Shown one piece after another: positions 17,701-26,345 of a stretch of DNA of 64,000 nt. The translations under genes were made by a program, and so were the position numbers. The stretch spans positions 124,001-188,000 of the forward strand of contig NZ_JAMBNO010000008.1 of NCBI RefSeq assembly GCF_023715105.1, in the 5' to 3' direction. The stretch comes from Hydrogenophaga intermedia. GTDB lineage: Bacteria > Pseudomonadota > Gammaproteobacteria > Burkholderiales > Burkholderiaceae_C. How positions within the stretch are numbered: position 1 is the stretch's first letter; every line of letters begins with the position of its first letter. The notes beneath the pieces were generated by a model. The model did no database searches. It saw nothing but the letters and a program-made list of their open reading frames with translations, and had not been told where the DNA came from.

Positions 17701-17876
17701 CCATGGCGGTGGCCGTCATCGGCGGCCTCATCACCTCGACGTTCCTGAGCCTGCTCGTGATCCCGGCGGTGTTCACCATCGTGGATGACGTGGCACTGTG
17801 GTTCGCTCGTGTGTTCCATCGCCGCGATGCGTCGATGCCGCCCGCGTCACCGACCGCAACGGGCGCCGCACAATAG
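14712..17876 (+). CDS. RND multidrug efflux permease (MdtB/MdtC-like), module 2
   Basis: 1054 residues from the ATG overlapping the adaptor stop. It begins MNVSAWSIRNPIPAAMLFVM, has the FPDLDLPTITV porter entry, transmembrane helix 4 motif ILVDDAIVEVENIVRHM with the essential Asp pair, and helix 10 motif VATKNSILLVEYA with the conserved Lys. The C-terminal half repeats the fold, as in all hydrophobe/amphiphile efflux pumps. A longer reading frame upstream (to 14106) is only a shadow of the adaptor gene. A LysR gene starts 6 bp after the stop, so it may be cotranscribed. Confidence 0.94.
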   Translation: MNVSAWSIRNPIPAAMLFVMLTLAGLFSFQQMKVQNFPDLDLPTITVVASLPGASPNQLENDVARIIENSLASLQGLKHIYTKVQDGTVSLTAEFRIEKDTQEALDDVRSAVAKVRSDLPTDLRDPIVNKVELAGGAVLAYTVASDKMDTEALSWFVDNDVSKLLLSVSGVGAVNRVGGVDREVQVLLDPLKLQALGTTATDISRQLAKVQIESAGGRVDLGGSQQPLRTLSQLASAEALAGMEVALSDGRRVRLDQIATVRDTVAEPTAAAFLDGKPVVGFEVARSRGASEIEVGDGVRAKLKALQAARPDLQITESFDFVTPVKEEFDASMTLLYEGALLAVLVVWLFLRDFRATVVSAVALPLSAIPAFIGMHYLGFTINVVTLLAMSLVIGILVDDAIVEVENIVRHMRMGKTPYQAAMEAADEIGLAVIATTFTLIAVFLPTAFMAGIPGKFFKQFGWTASLAVFASLVVARALTPMMAAYLLKPFVQKDIPRWMDTNPLTRAMWRWSQNQEEPAWLDRYQNWARWCIRHRWITSLGAGLFFVGSLMLIPLLPQGFIPPDDNSQTQVYLELPPGATLEQTVATAERARQLVAAVPHVKSVYTTIGSGTAGTDPFAPQGAAESRKAALTIQLAPRGERPRKQGIENQIRAAMSNLPGVRSKVGLGGSGEKYILTLTGTDANAMATAAREVERDLRTIRGVGSIQSTAALVRTEIIVTPDLARAAELGVTSSAIAETLRIATVGDYDNALPKMNLPQRQVPIVVKLDIGARQDLDVLRRLAVPGAKGPVMLEHVASLEFGGGPAVIDRYDRARNINFEVELAGIALGDMKNAVDKLPSLRNLPPGVSVLEIGDAEVQGELFASFALAMLTGVLCIYIVLVLLFKAFLHPFTILAALPLSLGGAFVALLLTNKSFSMPSLIGLIMLMGVATKNSILLVEYAIEARRQHGMSRLDAILDACHKRARPIVMTTIAMGAGMLPIAVGWGAADGSFRSPMAVAVIGGLITSTFLSLLVIPAVFTIVDDVALWFARVFHRRDASMPPASPTATGAAQ

Positions 17877-17882
17877 CGGCCC

Positions 17883-18782
17883 ATGCGCCTACGCCACATC
17901 GAGGTCTTCAACGCCGTCATGCTCACCGGCAGCGTGAGTGCGGCGGCCCGCATGATCAACGTGACGCAGCCGGCGGTGAGCCGCACACTGCAGCACGCCG
18001 AGCTGCAGCTGGGCTTCCCGCTGTTCCAGCGCGCGGGTGGGCGCCTGGTGCCCACGGCCGAGGCGCAGACGCTGTACCCACACATCGAGCGTTTGTTCGC
18101 CCAACTCGATGAGGTGCAACGCCTGGCCGGCAACCTCAAGGCCGGGCGCAGCCAGGGCGAGTTGCGCGTGCTGACCGTGCTGGGGCTGAGCCACGAGGTA
18201 TTTCCCCGTGCGATGCGGTTGTTCCGTGAGAAGCATCCCGAGGTGCTGGTGCACCACCAGGCGCAGCATTCGGTGCAGATCGTCTCCTCGCTCGTGCTGC
18301 AGGAGGCCGATCTCGGCTATGTGTTCAGCGCCGCCTCACACCCGGCATTGGCGCAGGAGCGACTGGCCGAGCGGCGGGTGATGGCGGTGCTGCCCAAAGG
18401 CCTGTTGCCGCCGCGCGCGCTCAAGGCCGGCAGCATCGGCTGGGCGCAGCTGGCCCGACTGCCCGTGATTGCGCTCGACGGTCAGGACCCGCTTGGCCTG
18501 CAGCTGGCCCACACCCTGCGCGACCACAACCTGGGCCTGCAGCCGGTGATGACGGTGCAGACCTACCACGTGGCGCTGGCGCTGGCGCACCATGGTGTGG
18601 GCGTGGCGCTGGTGGAGGGCTGCACCGCGGCCTCGGCCGACCCGACGAAGGTGGACGTACTGCCGCTGGAGCCGGCGATCGCCACCACCGTGCACATGCT
18701 GCGCCCGACGGCGCGCCCGCACTCGGTGGTGGCGCGCAGCTTCACGCGCTGTGTGCAGCAAGCCCTGCAGCAGATCGGCTGA
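17883..18782 (+). CDS. LysR family transcriptional regulator
   Basis: 299 residues. The N-terminal winged helix (MRLRHIEVFNAVMLTGSVSAAARMINVTQPAVSRTL, about 1-60) is followed by a LysR substrate-binding domain (about 90-295). The sequence resembles regulators of amino-acid or opine metabolism (NocR/OccR-like entry), fitting the neighbouring amino-acid oxidase and aminotransferase better than the efflux genes; this is inference. It is 6 bp downstream of the second pump gene and converges with the oxidase gene, overlapping it by 41 bp. Confidence 0.9.
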   Translation: MRLRHIEVFNAVMLTGSVSAAARMINVTQPAVSRTLQHAELQLGFPLFQRAGGRLVPTAEAQTLYPHIERLFAQLDEVQRLAGNLKAGRSQGELRVLTVLGLSHEVFPRAMRLFREKHPEVLVHHQAQHSVQIVSSLVLQEADLGYVFSAASHPALAQERLAERRVMAVLPKGLLPPRALKAGSIGWAQLARLPVIALDGQDPLGLQLAHTLRDHNLGLQPVMTVQTYHVALALAHHGVGVALVEGCTAASADPTKVDVLPLEPAIATTVHMLRPTARPHSVVARSFTRCVQQALQQIG

Positions 18783-20076
18783 GCCCCGCGGGCGTCCGGT
18801 TCTCCAGCCCGCGCGGGCCACCCACGGCACCTTGCAGCAGGTGCGACACGCGTTGCGCACTGCCCGCGGCGAGCGTGAAACCAAGTGCGCCATGCCCGGC
18901 GTTGAACAGCAGGTTTTCCGGTGCACCCTGCACCTGACCCAGGATGGGCACGCCGGTGGGTGTGGCCGGGCGCAGGCCGGCCCAGGCCTGCACGTCGTTG
19001 CCGCTCATGGCCAGCGGGAACACCTCGCTGGCGGCACGGCGCAACTGCGCGACGCGCGCGGGGTCGATGCGGGCATCGTGGCCGGCCAGTTCGGCCAGGC
19101 CGGCGACGCGCAAGCGCGAGCCCAGGCGTGCAAAGACCACCTTGCGCTGTGCGTCGGTGACGCTCACGGCCGGCGCCAGCCCGCCGGCCTCGGGCACACC
19201 CAGCGTGAGGCTGTAGCCCTTGAGCGGATACACCGGCACCGACACACCGAGCCGGCTCGCAAAGCCCGCCACCCCGCTGCCCAAGGCCGCCACGAAGGCG
19301 TCCGCCTCGATCCAGTGCCCGCCCGCCTGCACGGCCACCAGTCGCTCGCCTTCGCGGCGCAGCGCACCCACCGCGTCGCCCAGCACGAAGCGCACACCGC
19401 GCGCCTGCAGCACACCGTGCAACGCATCGCACAGACGCGCGCAGTCGGCCGCGCACTCCCCGGGCGTGTGGATGCCCCCCACATGGCGCGCTGCGCTGCC
19501 TGCCAGCGCGGGTTCGATCTTCAGGCACTCGGCCAGCGTGAGCGCGTGCTGTTCGGCGCCGCCGAGCACGCGTTGCAATTCAAGCTGACGGCGGGCGGCG
19601 GCAAAGGCAGCTTCGCTGCCGTACATCACGAGCTTGCCGCTGCGTTGGTGGTCGCAATCGGCCCGGGTGTCGGCCAGCAGGCGCTGCAGCACGTCGCGGC
19701 TTTCCTCGGCCAGGGCCAGCAGCCGGGCCGTGCTGCGTGCGGACACATCCGCGCGGCAGGCAGCCAGGAACCGCAGGCCCCAGGCCCATTGCTGTGGGTC
19801 CAGCCTCAGCCGCAGGGAGAACGGCGACTCCCGCGACAGCAGCAGCTTGGGCAACTGGGCCCAGATGGAGGGGTCGGCCAGCGGCTGTACGTAGGCGTAG
19901 CTGAGCTGCGCGCCATTGGCCAGGCTGGCTCCCTCGCCCGGGCGCCGCTGGTCGATCACGATCACCTCGAAACCGTCGCGCTGGAGTTGCCAGGCGGTGG
20001 CCAGGCCGACGATGCCGGCCCCGAGCACGGCGACGCGTCGAGGGCGGTTCAGGGTCAGGGCAGGGGGGTTGTGCAT
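18742..20076 (-). CDS. D-amino acid dehydrogenase-like FAD-dependent oxidoreductase
   Basis: 444 residues, DAO superfamily. The dinucleotide motif GAGIVG (residues 19-24) opens the FAD domain; RPGEGASLANGAQLSYAYVQPLADP and the C-terminal GLRPATPTGVPILG and NAGHGALGFTLAAGSA motifs are those of DadA. DadA oxidatively deaminates D-amino acids to 2-oxo acids and passes electrons to the respiratory chain. Start at the ATG 20076 (a TTG lies three codons upstream); its Shine-Dalgarno is weak. It is divergent from the aminotransferase gene and overlaps the LysR gene at its 3' end. Substrate range is not predictable. Confidence 0.86.
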   Translation of the reverse strand: MHNPPALTLNRPRRVAVLGAGIVGLATAWQLQRDGFEVIVIDQRRPGEGASLANGAQLSYAYVQPLADPSIWAQLPKLLLSRESPFSLRLRLDPQQWAWGLRFLAACRADVSARSTARLLALAEESRDVLQRLLADTRADCDHQRSGKLVMYGSEAAFAAARRQLELQRVLGGAEQHALTLAECLKIEPALAGSAARHVGGIHTPGECAADCARLCDALHGVLQARGVRFVLGDAVGALRREGERLVAVQAGGHWIEADAFVAALGSGVAGFASRLGVSVPVYPLKGYSLTLGVPEAGGLAPAVSVTDAQRKVVFARLGSRLRVAGLAELAGHDARIDPARVAQLRRAASEVFPLAMSGNDVQAWAGLRPATPTGVPILGQVQGAPENLLFNAGHGALGFTLAAGSAQRVSHLLQGAVGGPRGLENRTPAGLSRSAAGLAAHSA

Positions 20077-20260
20077 GGTGCGCAACTCTAGGGGTTAACC
20101 CGGGCGTGCGCACATGCAGATCGCACGGCGGCCCATGCCCGGAACTCATGGGCCAGTGGTGCGGCACATAACCTGGCGGCATGGGGCGGGCTCACAAAAG
20201 CATGTTCACAGGCGGGCCAGGTGCCTAGACTGGCGGCTCCTCACCCCAACGCATGCCGCC

Positions 20261-21610
20261 ATGCAAGCCACCCGCGTCTTCCACCGCCACCTTCACCAGG
20301 AAATGCCCTTTGCCGTGAGCGGTCAGGGCATCACGATCACCGACAGCCAGGGCAAGTCCTACCTCGACGCCTCGGGCGGTGCCGCGGTGTCGTGCCTGGG
20401 GCATGGCCACCCCGATGTGATCGCGGCCATGCACGCGCAGATCGATCAACTGGCCTACGCGCACACCAGCTTCTTCACCACCGCCGTGGCCGAAGAACTG
20501 GCCGACACCCTGATCGACACCGCGCCCGCGGGCATGAGCAACGTGTACTTCGTAAGCGGTGGTTCCGAGGCCGTGGAGGCCGCGCTCAAGATGGCGCGCC
20601 AGTACTTCGTGGAGATCGGCCAGCCGCAACGCAAGCACTTCATCGCGCGGCGCCAGAGCTACCACGGCAACACCTTGGGTGCGCTGGCGGTGGGTGGCAA
20701 CGCCTGGCGGCGCGAGCAGTTCAAGCCGCTGCTGATCGATGTCGAGCACGTCTCACCCTGCTACGAGTACCGCGACAAACGTGCCGATGAAACGCCGGAA
20801 CAGTACGGCCAGCGTCTGGTGGCCGAGCTGGAGGCCACCATCGAGCGTCTGGGCGGCGAGAACGTGATCGCCTTCGTCGCGGAAACCGTGGGCGGCGCCA
20901 CCGCTGGCGTGCTGACGCCGGTGCCGGGCTACTTCAAGGCCATCCGCGCGCTGTGCGACCGCCACGGCATCCTGCTGATCCTCGACGAAGTGATGTGCGG
21001 CATGGGCCGAACCGGCACGCTGCACGCCTGCGAGCAGGACAGCGTGGTGCCCGACCTGCTCACCATCGCCAAGGGCCTGGGCGGCGGTTACCAGCCCATC
21101 GGCGCGGTGCTGGCGCAGGCGAAGCTGGTGGACGCCTTCCGACAGGGCAGTGGCCTGTTCCAGCACGGCCACACCTACCTGGGCCATGCGGTGGCCTGCG
21201 CCGCAGCGCTGGCGGTGCAGCGCGTCATCCAGCGCGACGGCCTGCTGGCGCAGGTGCGCGAACGCGGCCGCACGTTGCAAGGCCTTTTGCAAGACGCGTT
21301 TGGCGCGCACCCGCACGTCGGCGACATCCGGGGCCGCGGGCTGTTCTGGGGCGTGGAGCTGGTGGCAGACCGCGCCAGCAAGCAGTGGTTCGACCCGGCC
21401 CTCAAGCTGCACGCACGCATCAAGCGCGCCGCCATGGCCGAGGGCCTGATGGTCTACCCCATGGGCGGCACGGTCGACGGCCGCTGCGGCGACCACGTGC
21501 TGCTCGCGCCGCCCTTCATCAGCACGCCCGACGAGCTGGGCCAGATCGTGCAGCGCCTGCAGCGCGCCATCGATCGGACACTGGCCGGCGTGGCCTTGGC
21601 CGCGGCCTGA
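20261..21610 (+). CDS. Class III PLP-dependent aminotransferase
   Basis: 449 residues from the ATG at 20261; an upstream extension lacks conservation and sits in the intergenic region. PLP residues seen are Asp242 (ILDEVMCGMGRTG) and catalytic Lys271 (LTIAKGLGGGYQPIGAV), with the phosphate-binding SGGSEAVEAALK segment near residue 100. It belongs to the omega-aminotransferase group that moves amino groups from beta-alanine, GABA, taurine or related donors to oxo acids. Position next to a D-amino acid dehydrogenase-like gene and before a TRAP operon suggests catabolism of an imported amino acid. The exact donor is unknown. Confidence 0.88.
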   Translation: MQATRVFHRHLHQEMPFAVSGQGITITDSQGKSYLDASGGAAVSCLGHGHPDVIAAMHAQIDQLAYAHTSFFTTAVAEELADTLIDTAPAGMSNVYFVSGGSEAVEAALKMARQYFVEIGQPQRKHFIARRQSYHGNTLGALAVGGNAWRREQFKPLLIDVEHVSPCYEYRDKRADETPEQYGQRLVAELEATIERLGGENVIAFVAETVGGATAGVLTPVPGYFKAIRALCDRHGILLILDEVMCGMGRTGTLHACEQDSVVPDLLTIAKGLGGGYQPIGAVLAQAKLVDAFRQGSGLFQHGHTYLGHAVACAAALAVQRVIQRDGLLAQVRERGRTLQGLLQDAFGAHPHVGDIRGRGLFWGVELVADRASKQWFDPALKLHARIKRAAMAEGLMVYPMGGTVDGRCGDHVLLAPPFISTPDELGQIVQRLQRAIDRTLAGVALAAA

Positions 21611-21765
21611 TCCCATGCGGCCTTTGCATACTCTGCCGGGGTAAACCCCCGCTTGCTGCGACGAGGGGGCGGCCTGGCTTGCTTTAGCATTCACCCCCTG
21701 CGCACATGGGCCCCACAAGGGCCCGACGCTTTCCCAACCACCAGTGACCTGCAGGAGAACACACC

Positions 21766-22743
21766 ATGAAGAAACTCACCGCCTGCCTCAGCGCCGTGGC
21801 CGCATCGGCCGCGTTGATGGCACCCGCCGCACCGGCCTTTGCGCAAGCGAAGTTCATGACCATCGGCACCGGTGGCGTGACCGGCGTCTACTACGCTGCC
21901 GGCGGCGCCATCTGCCGTCTGGTGAACAAGGACCGCGCCAAGCACAACATTCGCTGCTCGGTGGAGTCCACTGGCGGCTCGGTGTTCAACGTCAACACCA
22001 TCAAGGCCGGCGAGCTCGACCTGGGCTTTGCGCAGTCCGACGTGCAGTTCAACGCCACGAAGGGTGTGGGCCAGTTCAAGGACGCCGGTGCCTACGGTGA
22101 TCTGCGCGCGGTGTTTGCCGTGCACCCCGAGCCCTTCACGGTGGTCGCCCGCAAGGAAGCGAACATCACCAAATTCGAAGACTTCAAGGGCAAGCGCTTC
22201 AACGTCGGCAACCCGGGCTCGGGCACGCGCTCCTCGATGGAAGAGCTGCTGGGCGCCATGGGCTGGAAATTGTCCGATTTCTCGTTGGCGTCCGAACTGA
22301 AGGCCGACGAACATGGCCCGGCGCTGTGCGACGGCAAGATCGACGGTTTCTTCTACGCTGTGGGCCACCCCAGCGCCAACATCCAAGATCCGACCACCTC
22401 GTGCGGCGCCAAGCTCGTGTCCATCACCGGCCCGGCCGTGGACAAGCTGGTTGCCGAGAAGCCCTATTACGCCAAGGTCACGCTGGCCGGTGGCCTGTAC
22501 CCCAACAACCCGCAACCCACCACCACCTATGGCGTGACCGCCACCGTGGTGGCCTCCACCAAGACGCCGGCAGACACGGTGTACCAGGTGGTCAAGGCAG
22601 TGTTCGACAACTTTGACGAGTTCAAGAAGCTGCACCCGGCGCTGGCCAACCTGACGCCCGAGGGCATGGTCAAGGACGGTCTGAGCGCGCCGCTGCACGA
22701 AGGCGCTGCCCGCTACTACAAGGAAAAAGGCTGGATCAAGTGA
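21766..22743 (+). CDS. TAXI family TRAP transporter solute-binding protein
   Basis: 325 residues. A cleavable signal peptide ends near residue 27 (AAPAFAQ). The mature part starts [25 protein letters not shown], the typical TAXI entry, followed by [26 protein letters not shown] and [21 protein letters not shown] proteins capture ligands (glutamate/glutamine and other carboxylates have been suggested) in the periplasm for a fused DctMQ permease, which is the next gene. AGGAGA lies 7 nt before the ATG. A strong terminator-like hairpin follows, probably setting binding-protein excess over permease. Confidence 0.93.
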   Translation: MKKLTACLSAVAASAALMAPAAPAFAQAKFMTIGTGGVTGVYYAAGGAICRLVNKDRAKHNIRCSVESTGGSVFNVNTIKAGELDLGFAQSDVQFNATKGVGQFKDAGAYGDLRAVFAVHPEPFTVVARKEANITKFEDFKGKRFNVGNPGSGTRSSMEELLGAMGWKLSDFSLASELKADEHGPALCDGKIDGFFYAVGHPSANIQDPTTSCGAKLVSITGPAVDKLVAEKPYYAKVTLAGGLYPNNPQPTTTYGVTATVVASTKTPADTVYQVVKAVFDNFDEFKKLHPALANLTPEGMVKDGLSAPLHEGAARYYKEKGWIK

Positions 22744-22787
22744 TGAGCGGGGCCCATCCCCTGGTGGAAGGGCCCCATCTCTCCAAC

Positions 22788-22817
22788 ATGGCGAAGGCAG
22801 GCTTCGCCATTTTTTTT
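22788..22817 (+). terminator. Rho-independent terminator/attenuator between TAXI and permease genes
   Basis: ATGGCGAAG (22788-22796) pairs with CTTCGCCAT (22802-22810) around a 5-nt loop, followed by eight T residues (22810-22817). It lies 45 bp after the binding-protein stop and 36 bp before the permease start. In a transporter operon this usually gives partial termination. Confidence 0.8.
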
Positions 22818-22852
22818 GACCGATCCCGTTTCTTTCCCCGGAGCGCACCACC

Positions 22853-25435
22853 ATGAGCACCGACATCGAAAAAGCCCCGGAAGCGCTGCAACAACTCGTG
22901 GCCGACAGCGACACCGGCGGGCGCAAGCCCACCGGCATCACGGCCGGCATCATCTTCACAGCGGCCCTGTTGTGGGCCTTGTTCCAGTTCTGGTACGCCT
23001 CGCCGCTGCCCTTCGAGCTGGGCTTCGGCATCCTCAATGACACCGAGGCGCGCGCCATCCACCTGGCGTTCGCGCTTTTCCTGGCCTTCCTGGCATGGCC
23101 GGCCTTCAAGTGGTCGCCCCGCAAGCACGTGCCGGTGGTCGACTGGGTGCTCGCGCTGGCGGGCGCCTTCGCGGCGGCCTACCTGATGCTCTTCTACGCC
23201 GAGCTGGCCACGCGCCCCGGCCAGCCCAACACGACGGACATCGTGGTGGCCACCATCGGCCTGGTGCTGCTGCTGGAGGCCACACGCCGCGCCGTGGGTT
23301 GGCCGATGGCCGCACTGGCGGCGATCTTCATCGCCTACAGCATGCTCGGGCCCTTCCTGCCGGACGTGCTGGCGCACAAGGGCGCTTCGCTCAACAGGTT
23401 GCTGTCGCACATGTGGCTCACCACCGAGGGTGTGTTCGGCATCGCGCTCGGCGTGTCGGCCGGAACCATCTTCGTCTACGTGCTGTTCGGTGCGCTGCTC
23501 GATCGCGCGGGCGGTGGCAACTACATGATGCAGGTGAGCTTTGCGGCGCTGGGCCACCTGCGCGGCGGCCCGGCCAAGGTGGCGGTGGTGTCGTCGGCAC
23601 TCAACGGCATGATCTCCGGCAGCTCGGTGTCCAACGTCGTCTCGGGCGGCATCTTCACCATCCCGCTCATGAAGAAAGCGGGCTACGGCGGCATCAAGGC
23701 CGGTGCCATCGAGACCATGAGTTCGGTCAACGGCCAGATCATGCCGCCCGTCATGGGCGCCGCCGCGTTCCTGATGGTCGAGTACGTGGGCATACCGTAC
23801 GCCGAGATCGTCAAGCACGCCTTCCTGCCGGCCACGCTCTCCTACATCGGCCTGCTCTACATCGTGCACCTGGAGGCGCTCAAGCTCGGCATGAACCCGA
23901 TCGTGAACGTCGCACCCAAGCCCTGGCGCGTGCGGCTGATGCGCAACCTGATCGGCATCAGCGGCAGCATCGCCGTGGTGTGCGCGATCTACTACCTGAT
24001 CCTGGGCCTCAAGGCCGCGCTCGGTGCGGTCGCGCCCTACGCGGTGGGCGCGGTGGTGCTGGGCCTGTACCTGTTCTCGGTGCAGCAGGCCGCGCGCAGC
24101 CCCGATCTGCCGGACGACATCGACATCGAGAACCCCAAGCCGCTGCAGACCTGGCCCACGGTGCGCGCCGGCCTGCACTACATCATGCCGATCGCGGTGC
24201 TGATCTGGTGCCTGATGGTCGAGGTCATGTCGCCCGCGCTCTCGGCCTTCTGGGCTGTGGTCACGCTGGTGGTGCTGATGCTCACGCAAGGGCCTTTGAT
24301 CGCCTTGTTCCGGGGTGTCCCGGCGCCCGGCGCCTGGAAGGCGGGCTTCGATTCGGTCGTGAGTGGCTTTACCGACGGCTCGCGCAACATGATCGGCATC
24401 GGCGTGGCCACGGCCACTGCGGGTGTCATCGTGGGGGCCATCACGCTCACCGGCCTGGGCCTGCGAATGACGGAGTTCGTGGAGTTCGTGGCGCAGGGCA
24501 ACGTGATGGCGATGCTGCTCTTCATCGCCTTCGTCTGCCTTGTGCTCGGCCTGGGCGTGCCCACCACGGCCAACTACGTGCTGGTGGCTACGCTGATGGC
24601 CCCAGTGGTGGTGGAGCTCGGTGCGCAGAGCGGCCTGATCATTCCGCTGATCGCGGTGCACCTGTTCGTCTTCTACTACGGGATCATGGGTGACATCACG
24701 CCTCCGGTGGGGCTGGCGACATTCGCGGCGTCGGCCATTTCGGGCGAAGACTCCATCAAGACCGGCGTGCAGGGCGCTGTCTATGCGCTGCGCACCGTGA
24801 TCCTGCCCTTCATCTGGATCTTCAACCCGCAACTGCTGCTGATCGACGTGCATGGCTGGGGCGAACTCATCCGCGTGATTGCGGCTTGCACGCTGGCCAC
24901 GCTGGTGTTCGCGGCGGTCACCATGTTCTGGTTCCGTGTGAAGAACCGCTGGTGGGAGACCGTGCTGCTGGCCGTGGCGGTTGTGCTGCTGTTTCGCCCC
25001 GACGCCTTCATGGACCGGCTCTACGCTCCCAACCAGAGTGTGTCGCCAGCCCAGGTGTTCGACGTGGCGCGCGATCGGCCCGCCAACGACCGAGTGGTGA
25101 TGGTGATCCAGGGCATGACGATTGAAGGTGACGACATCACCAAGACCGTTGCAGTGCAACTCGGCGACGCGGGCCCTGATGGTCGCAAGCGCCTGGCCGA
25201 TGCAGGCCTGCAACTCGTGCCGCTGGGAGACCAGATGCAGATCGGCGCCATCAAGTTCGGCTCGCGTGCGGCCAAGTCCGGCTTCGAGCAGGGTTGGGAC
25301 GTGAAGGAGGTCCTGGTGCCGTCAGAGCGTCCTTCGACGCACTGGTTCTACCTGCCTGCGCTGCTGCTGGTGGCCCTGGTGTGGTGGAACCAGGGCCGAC
25401 GCCTGAAGCCTGGCCTGCGCACCGCGGTGGCTTGA
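22853..25435 (+). CDS. TRAP transporter fused permease (DctMQ) with C-terminal DUF3394
   Basis: 860 residues. The first 190 or so residues hold four helices of the small DctQ-like part, then 12 or more helices of the DctM channel (motifs SVSNVVSGGIFTIPLMKKAGY and GLGVPTTANYVLVATLMAP). From about residue 725 there is a soluble part (DRPANDRVVMVIQGMTIEGD...) ending in one more helix, matching DUF3394 seen in many TAXI-linked permeases. It imports the TAXI ligand using an ion gradient. Six bp separate it from the racemase-family gene, so both are one operon. Confidence 0.92.
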   Translation: MSTDIEKAPEALQQLVADSDTGGRKPTGITAGIIFTAALLWALFQFWYASPLPFELGFGILNDTEARAIHLAFALFLAFLAWPAFKWSPRKHVPVVDWVLALAGAFAAAYLMLFYAELATRPGQPNTTDIVVATIGLVLLLEATRRAVGWPMAALAAIFIAYSMLGPFLPDVLAHKGASLNRLLSHMWLTTEGVFGIALGVSAGTIFVYVLFGALLDRAGGGNYMMQVSFAALGHLRGGPAKVAVVSSALNGMISGSSVSNVVSGGIFTIPLMKKAGYGGIKAGAIETMSSVNGQIMPPVMGAAAFLMVEYVGIPYAEIVKHAFLPATLSYIGLLYIVHLEALKLGMNPIVNVAPKPWRVRLMRNLIGISGSIAVVCAIYYLILGLKAALGAVAPYAVGAVVLGLYLFSVQQAARSPDLPDDIDIENPKPLQTWPTVRAGLHYIMPIAVLIWCLMVEVMSPALSAFWAVVTLVVLMLTQGPLIALFRGVPAPGAWKAGFDSVVSGFTDGSRNMIGIGVATATAGVIVGAITLTGLGLRMTEFVEFVAQGNVMAMLLFIAFVCLVLGLGVPTTANYVLVATLMAPVVVELGAQSGLIIPLIAVHLFVFYYGIMGDITPPVGLATFAASAISGEDSIKTGVQGAVYALRTVILPFIWIFNPQLLLIDVHGWGELIRVIAACTLATLVFAAVTMFWFRVKNRWWETVLLAVAVVLLFRPDAFMDRLYAPNQSVSPAQVFDVARDRPANDRVVMVIQGMTIEGDDITKTVAVQLGDAGPDGRKRLADAGLQLVPLGDQMQIGAIKFGSRAAKSGFEQGWDVKEVLVPSERPSTHWFYLPALLLVALVWWNQGRRLKPGLRTAVA

Positions 25436-25441
25436 GGGAGC

Positions 25442-26089
25442 ATGACGCGCATTGCCCTGATCCACGCGCTGGCCCATTCGGTCGCGCCCATCAACGAGGC
25501 GATGGCGCGCGACTGGCCCGAGGCGCTGCGCATGAACCTGCTCGACGACAGCCTGTCGGCCGATCTCGCGCGCGAGGGCCGCGGGCTGGACGCGGCCATG
25601 CACGCGCGCTTCGAGGCGCTGACTGCGTACGCCGAATCGACGGGGGTGCAAGGCATCCTGTTCACCTGCTCGGCCTTCGGCCCGTGCATCGAGGCCGCGG
25701 CGGCGCGCCGCCCGCACCTGCCGGTGCTCAAGCCCAACGAGGCCATGGTCGACGAGGCGGTCGCCCTCGCTGCCGGCGCGCCAATCGGCCTGCTCGCCAC
25801 CTTCGGCCCGACGCTGCAGTCGATGCCGCCGGAATTTCCGGCTGGCGTCTCGCTGCACACGGCACTGGCCGGGGGCGCGCTGGACGCTCTCAACGCGGGC
25901 GATGGCGCCGCGCACGACGCGCGGGCGGTCGAGGCGGCGCTTGCCCTGAAGGCACAGGGCTGCGCGGTGATCGCGCTGGCGCAGTTCAGCCTGGCGCGGG
26001 CCGCCGCCGCGGTGCAGGCGGCCACCGGCCTGCCGGTGCTCACCACGCCGGACAGCGCGATCCGCAAATTGCGCCGCCTGGCGGCTTGA
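25442..26089 (+). CDS. Aspartate/glutamate racemase family protein
   Basis: 215 residues. The first half has the active-site segment GILFTCSAFGPCIEAA with Cys76 and Cys82; the second half, where true racemases carry the partner Cys, reads VIALAQFSLARAA and has none. One-cysteine members such as arylmalonate decarboxylase-like proteins, or maleate isomerase-like enzymes, use this layout, so racemisation should not be assumed. It follows the TRAP permease by 6 bp and probably acts on the imported ligand or its derivative, together with the nearby D-amino acid dehydrogenase-like enzyme. Function otherwise unresolved. Confidence 0.8.
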   Translation: MTRIALIHALAHSVAPINEAMARDWPEALRMNLLDDSLSADLAREGRGLDAAMHARFEALTAYAESTGVQGILFTCSAFGPCIEAAAARRPHLPVLKPNEAMVDEAVALAAGAPIGLLATFGPTLQSMPPEFPAGVSLHTALAGGALDALNAGDGAAHDARAVEAALALKAQGCAVIALAQFSLARAAAAVQAATGLPVLTTPDSAIRKLRRLAA

Positions 26090-26118
26090 CGGCGCCCGTC
26101 GGGCACCCGTGCCCCGGC

Positions 26119-26124
26119 TACAAT
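26119..26124 (+). promoter_or_regulatory. Possible -10 box for tRNA-Leu/tig transcript
   Basis: TACAAT stands out in a GC-rich gap, 71 bp upstream of the tRNA. No good -35 is found at the right distance, so support is weak. Confidence 0.3.
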
Positions 26125-26194
26125 CGCGGGTTTCCGTGAGAGGGCTGCCCGCCCCGCTGGGCGCCGCCCCGGCGGCGCGAGACTCCCTTGCGGC

Positions 26195-26281
26195 GCGCGG
26201 GTGGCGAAATTGGTAGACGCACCAGGTTTAGGTCCTGACGCCAGCAATGGTGTGGGGGTTCGAGTCCCCCCCCGCGCACCA
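26195..26281 (+). tRNA. tRNA-Leu(UAG)
   Basis: 87 nt. Acceptor arm GCGCGGG (26195-26201) pairs with CCCGCGC (26271-26277), then discriminator A and encoded CCA. D-loop GGTAGAC, a type II long variable arm, T-loop GTTCGAGTC. The anticodon loop TTTAGGT gives anticodon TAG, reading CUA and other CUN codons. It lies 65 bp upstream of tig and may share its transcript. Confidence 0.96.
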
Positions 26282-26345
26282 GCCCCACGGAAGCCCCGAT
26301 TTCCTGCGCCGGCCCGAACTGCCGGTCTTCCCTTTGGAGAACACC

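Noticed and set aside
10713..17819. Very long minus-strand open frames (over 1000 codons) opposite the efflux genes
   Set aside because: They are antisense shadows of high-GC RND genes, His/Arg/Gly-rich, without family motifs, while the plus-strand frames carry full RND and adaptor signatures.
22736..25213. 825-codon minus-strand frame opposite the TRAP permease
   Set aside because: His/Arg/Gln-rich shadow with no domain; the plus-strand gene is clear.
26092..26118. TTGACG at 26086 as -35 for the TACAAT box before tRNA-Leu
   Set aside because: The 27-bp spacing is too long for a sigma-70 promoter.
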